Source of the DNA: Primula veris
Taxonomy: Eukaryota; Streptophyta; Magnoliopsida; Ericales; Primulaceae
Assembly: GCA_963682055.1 (NCBI GenBank)
Contig: OY821750.1
Coordinates: 29,210,402 to 29,274,401 of the forward strand
Direction: 5' to 3'
DNA length: 64,000 bases
The translations under genes and the position numbers were made by a program. Positions within the stretch are counted from its first letter, which is position 1, and every line of letters starts with the position of its first letter. Below are positions 62,001 through 64,000 of the stretch, piece by piece. The notes below the pieces were generated by a model. That model worked only from the letters and a program-made list of their open reading frames with translations. It was not told where the DNA came from and did not search any database.

Positions 62001-63433
62001 ATATGAAACAGCATAAGTATATACTATATATGTAGGAAAATTGATCGTTTAATACATATTTAGAGACTTAATTATCAAAAACCCATGGCTAAAATCTTTT
62101 TTCATGTTAGGTACATATTCTCAGTGATACTCAATGTATACGTATGTACTATGTATGTATGCGTAATTATGACAGACCCAAGTTACAATTTTCAACCACT
62201 GGTTTAAAAAGCATGATTCCTAGTCAAAAAGCTCGATACAAAGCTTAAAAAGCTCGCTTTTCCCCTTTATAGGCTGCCAAAAGCTTGCACTTTTAGCGTA
62301 GCTCTTACACAATACAGCAAAAAAAATACTAATGTAACCTAAGTAGCAGTAAAAATACTTAACATAATAAGCATATATGTATATGTATGTATAATATGAA
62401 GACAACTTTGGAGTCATTAAGGATACGTAGATAGTCCCAGGTAAGTACTGTTCTGTAAAAATGTAGAATTGGTGATTCGTTTTCGAACTGATTCCATATT
62501 TTGACACTATGTATGTATGTATGCATATTTTGACTGTCCCAAATTACTATTTTCAACCACCGGTTAAAGAAGCCCGATAAAAAAGCTCAAAAAAAGCACG
62601 ACTCAAAGCTTAAAAAAAGCTCACTTTTCCGCTTTTTAGGTCGTAGCTCTTGCAAAAACGCTTTAGCTAAGATTTTAAAACACTGTTTTCAACAGATAAC
62701 ATCAAAAATACTAATGTAACCTAAGTAGCAGTAAAAACACAAAACAACATTAGTATATAATGTATATACGTATTCGGCCTAAAAAGCACGATAAAAAAGC
62801 TGGATACTAATGTAACCCAAGTAGCAGTAAAAACACAAAACAACATTAGTATATAATGTATATAAGTATTCGGCCTAAAAAGCACGATAAAAAAGCTCGA
62901 TACTAATGTAAGCCAAGTAGCAGTAAAAACACAAAACAACATTAGTATATAATGTATATACGTATTCGGCCTAAAAAGCACGATAAAAAAGCTGGATACT
63001 AATGTAACCCAAGTAGCAGTAAAAACACAAAACAACATTAGTATATAATGTATATAAGTATTCGGCCTAAAAAGCACGATAAAAAAGCTCGATACTAATG
63101 TAACCCAAGTAGCAGTAAAAACACAAAACAACATTAGTATATATGATTAAAAAAAGCTCGATAAAAAGCTTAAATAGCGTAGCTCTTGCAAAAACATTTC
63201 TAAGATTTAGGTTTTCAAAACACTATTTTCAACAGAATACAGCAAAAAAAATACTAAAGTAACCTAAGTAGAAGTAAAAATACAAAACAACATAAGTATA
63301 TAATATATAAATATAAATGTATATAAATAACCTTGGAATCATTTAGAATACGAAGATAGTCCCATGTAAGTACTTTTCTGTAAAAACGTAAAATTGCTGA
63401 TTCGTTTTCCAACTCATTTTTCTCTATCGCCAT
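50067..63433 (-). CDS. MAA3: MAA3, SEN1-like superfamily 1 RNA/DNA helicase, 20 exons
   Basis: Complete gene. Exons: 63433-63332, 59946-59805, 58397-58270, 58113-57886, 57121-56933, 56853-56815, 56352-56267, 56128-56078, 55491-55380, 55291-55186, 54500-54403, 54299-54186, 53784-53692, 53157-53104, 52981-52923, 52826-52742, 52662-52291, 51433-51311, 51232-51146, 50258-50067. All junctions are GT-AG and in phase; total 2,460 bp, 819 residues, nearly the length of Arabidopsis MAGATAMA3. Visible motifs: Walker A GPPGTGK (277-283); [14 protein letters not shown] (motif Ia); Walker B DEAAQA (491-496); GDPVQLPAT (III); QYRMHPE (556-562); a long 124-codon exon to [19 protein letters not shown] (V); VGITRAR (717-723, VI); acidic tail ending DED. 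MAA3 is a nuclear Sen1/senataxin-type helicase, linked in Arabidopsis to female gametophyte nuclear fusion and to RNA metabolism. Exon 6 encodes FVLIIQ before Walker A, one Ile more than FVLIQ in the family. The start is ATG 63,433; the in-frame upstream codon is GTG. Confidence 0.96.
53255..53340. repeat. AACCAAACCGA-type repeat fragment in MAA3 intron 13
   Basis: AGAACCAAACCGACTAAAGC...ACCAAACC...GGTTCAGTTTGG resembles the palindromic AACCAAACCG repeats at 3185-3730. Short and intronic. Confidence 0.45.
58623..58802 (-). mobile_element. tRNA-derived SINE (Au-like) in MAA3 intron 2, copy 1
   Basis: On the minus strand it starts GAGGGCATGCCTTGGTGCAA, with an A-box-like TGGTGCAACAGTAAAGTTG and a B-box GGTTCGAGTC, and continues with CCGGACCCCGCGCATAGCGG. 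A perfect 17-bp target duplication CTTGTGCAATAAGCCTA flanks it (58,606-58,622 and 58,803-58,819). It is in the sense orientation of MAA3. Confidence 0.88.
58959..59143 (-). mobile_element. tRNA-derived SINE (Au-like) in MAA3 intron 2, copy 2
   Basis: Same layout as copy 1 (minus: GAGGGCGAGCCTTGACGTAA ... ACCCTATACATAGCGGGAGC), more diverged; the B-box is altered (GGGCTAGTTG). The target duplication is CCCAAAGAAAGTA (58,946-58,958) versus CCCAAAGAGAGTA (59,144-59,156). It lies about 155 bp from copy 1 in the same intron and orientation. Confidence 0.82.
62407..62499 (-). pseudogene. Duplicated copy of MAA3 exon 1 inside intron 1
   Basis: On the minus strand this reads [20 protein letters not shown] then ILNDSK, against exon 1 [26 protein letters not shown] (63,410-63,332). 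The reading frame is open and a GT donor follows in the same position (AAA|GT). The start codon of exon 1 is not preserved in frame; ATG at 62,494 is in another frame. The similarity continues about 70 bp downstream into the intron, so it is a genomic block duplication with a 925-bp offset. Confidence 0.85.
62770..63130. repeat. 96-bp tandem repeat with ABAB higher-order pattern
   Basis: CGGCCTAAAAAGCACG occurs at 62,775, 62,871, 62,967 and 63,063, exactly 96 bp apart. Units alternate: TATACGTATTCGG with GCTGGATAC, and TATAAGTATTCGG with GCTCGATAC. Since 96 is a multiple of three it creates a spurious 137-codon minus frame. Confidence 0.92.
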
Positions 63434-63520
63434 CTCTCTCTTCTTCTCTATACACACACAGATTTATTTAATATATATATATATATATATATTACAGAGA
63501 AAAAGAGGGTTTTAGGCTTT
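63434..63520 (-). promoter_or_regulatory. MAA3 5' UTR and proximal promoter with (TA)n tract
   Basis: Upstream of the ATG the minus strand is purine-rich (AGAGAAGAAGAGAGAG), and a (TA)n run of about 24 bp (63,469-63,492) lies 36-59 bp from the ATG. That run is the only TATA-like sequence close enough to act as a core promoter, so its length may affect expression. Start site not determined. Confidence 0.4.
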
Positions 63521-64000
63521 CACTTAAATGGTAACGCATTGTGTGCGCCAACATAAATATTGTAAAATATTATATTATTATGAACATCACATTTATTATT
63601 AAAAAAAAAAGGATTTGGGTTTTTCGACTATAATTTTTTTTATAACGGAAAAATCATAATTACAAAATACAAACTGTAATTTAGAATTACAGATTATTTT
63701 TATTTTTATTTTTGAAAAAAATCATTAAAAATCATACAAAATCTAAAAATAGTTATACTAGTTAACAAATGAGTAAAAATATTTCAAAGTTAATTCTATT
63801 TTTTTTTACTGTTTTTTATTACATTTTTGTCTTTTATTGTTATTTTTTACAAAAAATACCATAAAAATTATAAAAATCAATACGACATAGTTGTAAAATT
63901 AATATCTAACTTTTTCAACCATGTTTTGTTAATTTTACAATTTTTATAGTATTTTTTTTTCTAAAAAGTAGTAATAAAAGATAATAAAAATAAGTAAAAA
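63521..64000. repeat. AT-rich upstream region with a long imperfect inverted repeat
   Basis: About 63,800-63,890 (TTATTTTTTACAAAAAATAC, CATAAAAATTATAAAA) is mirrored at about 63,925-64,000 (TTTTACAATTTTTATAGTAT, TAAAAGATAATAAAAATAAG), around GTTGTAAAATTAATATCTAA. The element may continue beyond the window. No coding sequence. Confidence 0.5.

Larger units (their letters stand above)
59947..63331. repeat. Repeat-filled first intron of MAA3
   Basis: The 3.4-kb intron is a mosaic of imperfect composite repeats. Modules recur several times: (1) CATGAGCGATAATAT plus TATGTATG runs, including a 73-bp (GTAT)n tract at 61,191-61,263; (2) TTTTCAACAAATTATAGCAAAAATATA; (3) a block with TTTTTAGGCCGCTAAAAGC and AAAACGCTTTAGCTA (about 60,950, 61,720, 62,260, 62,630 and 63,190); (4) ACTAATGTAACCCAAGTAGCAG. 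At 62,770-63,130 module 4 forms a 96-bp tandem array. The exon-1-like copy at 62,407-62,499 is embedded here. Confidence 0.85.

Noticed and set aside
62721..63134. 137-codon minus-strand frame with four repeats of [17 protein letters not shown]
   Set aside because: It is the translation of the 96-bp non-coding tandem repeat in a MAA3 intron; the period is a multiple of three, so the frame stays open by chance.
63434..63457. An upstream start extending MAA3 by eight codons
   Set aside because: The codon is GTG, not ATG, and the added residues are not like the family N-terminus.
63525..63560. AACGCATTGTGTGCGCC as a Helitron 3' hairpin
   Set aside because: No CTAG terminus or TC start at a sensible distance.

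Overview
This window is nuclear DNA of a flowering plant, most likely a eudicot. Coding sequence is split by many short GT-AG introns, intergenic DNA is AT-rich, and the mobile elements are plant types: a Tat/Athila-like Ty3-gypsy LTR element, a FAR1-type MULE, CACTA- and Stowaway-like MITEs, mini-Helitrons and a tRNA-derived SINE. I cannot name the species from sequence alone.

Layout. 1-660: fragment of a cytosolic ribosomal protein S3 (uS3) gene with a broken splice acceptor. 660-19,130: gene desert with foldback elements, CACTA-like MITEs, two TAA-flanked PIF/Harbinger-like elements, a mini-Helitron and Stowaway debris. 19,269-19,871 (minus): an intact single-exon AP2/ERF factor of the DREB A-4 type, with a 114-bp MITE about 20 bp beyond its stop codon. 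24,329-29,230: a complete but non-autonomous LTR retrotransposon (two 549-bp LTRs, TSD TAAAT) with gag-protease, no reverse transcriptase, and two tandem antisense small-ORF units. 33,733-35,330: a 31-bp tandem array. 35,720-44,298: an 8.6-kb MULE with matching terminal inverted repeats and a perfect 9-bp duplication TACCGTTTA. It carries two minus-strand genes: a FAR1-MULE-SWIM-OTU transposase and a four-exon plant mobile domain (PMD) gene. A 5'-truncated LINE tail follows. 50,067-63,433 (minus): a complete 20-exon MAA3 (SEN1-like RNA/DNA helicase) gene, 819 codons. Its first intron is full of repeats and holds a second copy of exon 1; its second intron holds two SINEs.

Only the DREB factor and MAA3 look intact. 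Both large transposons are decayed: their reading frames are continuous over kilobases but carry eight internal stops, seven TGA and one TAG, all explicable by C-to-T or G-to-A change, the mark of cytosine methylation decay. The strongest candidates for something unusual are the MULE that unites transposase, OTU protease-like domain, PMD gene, perfect palindromes and a telomere-like TTTAGGG array; the LTR element's duplicated antisense transcription unit; and the duplicated MAA3 first exon.
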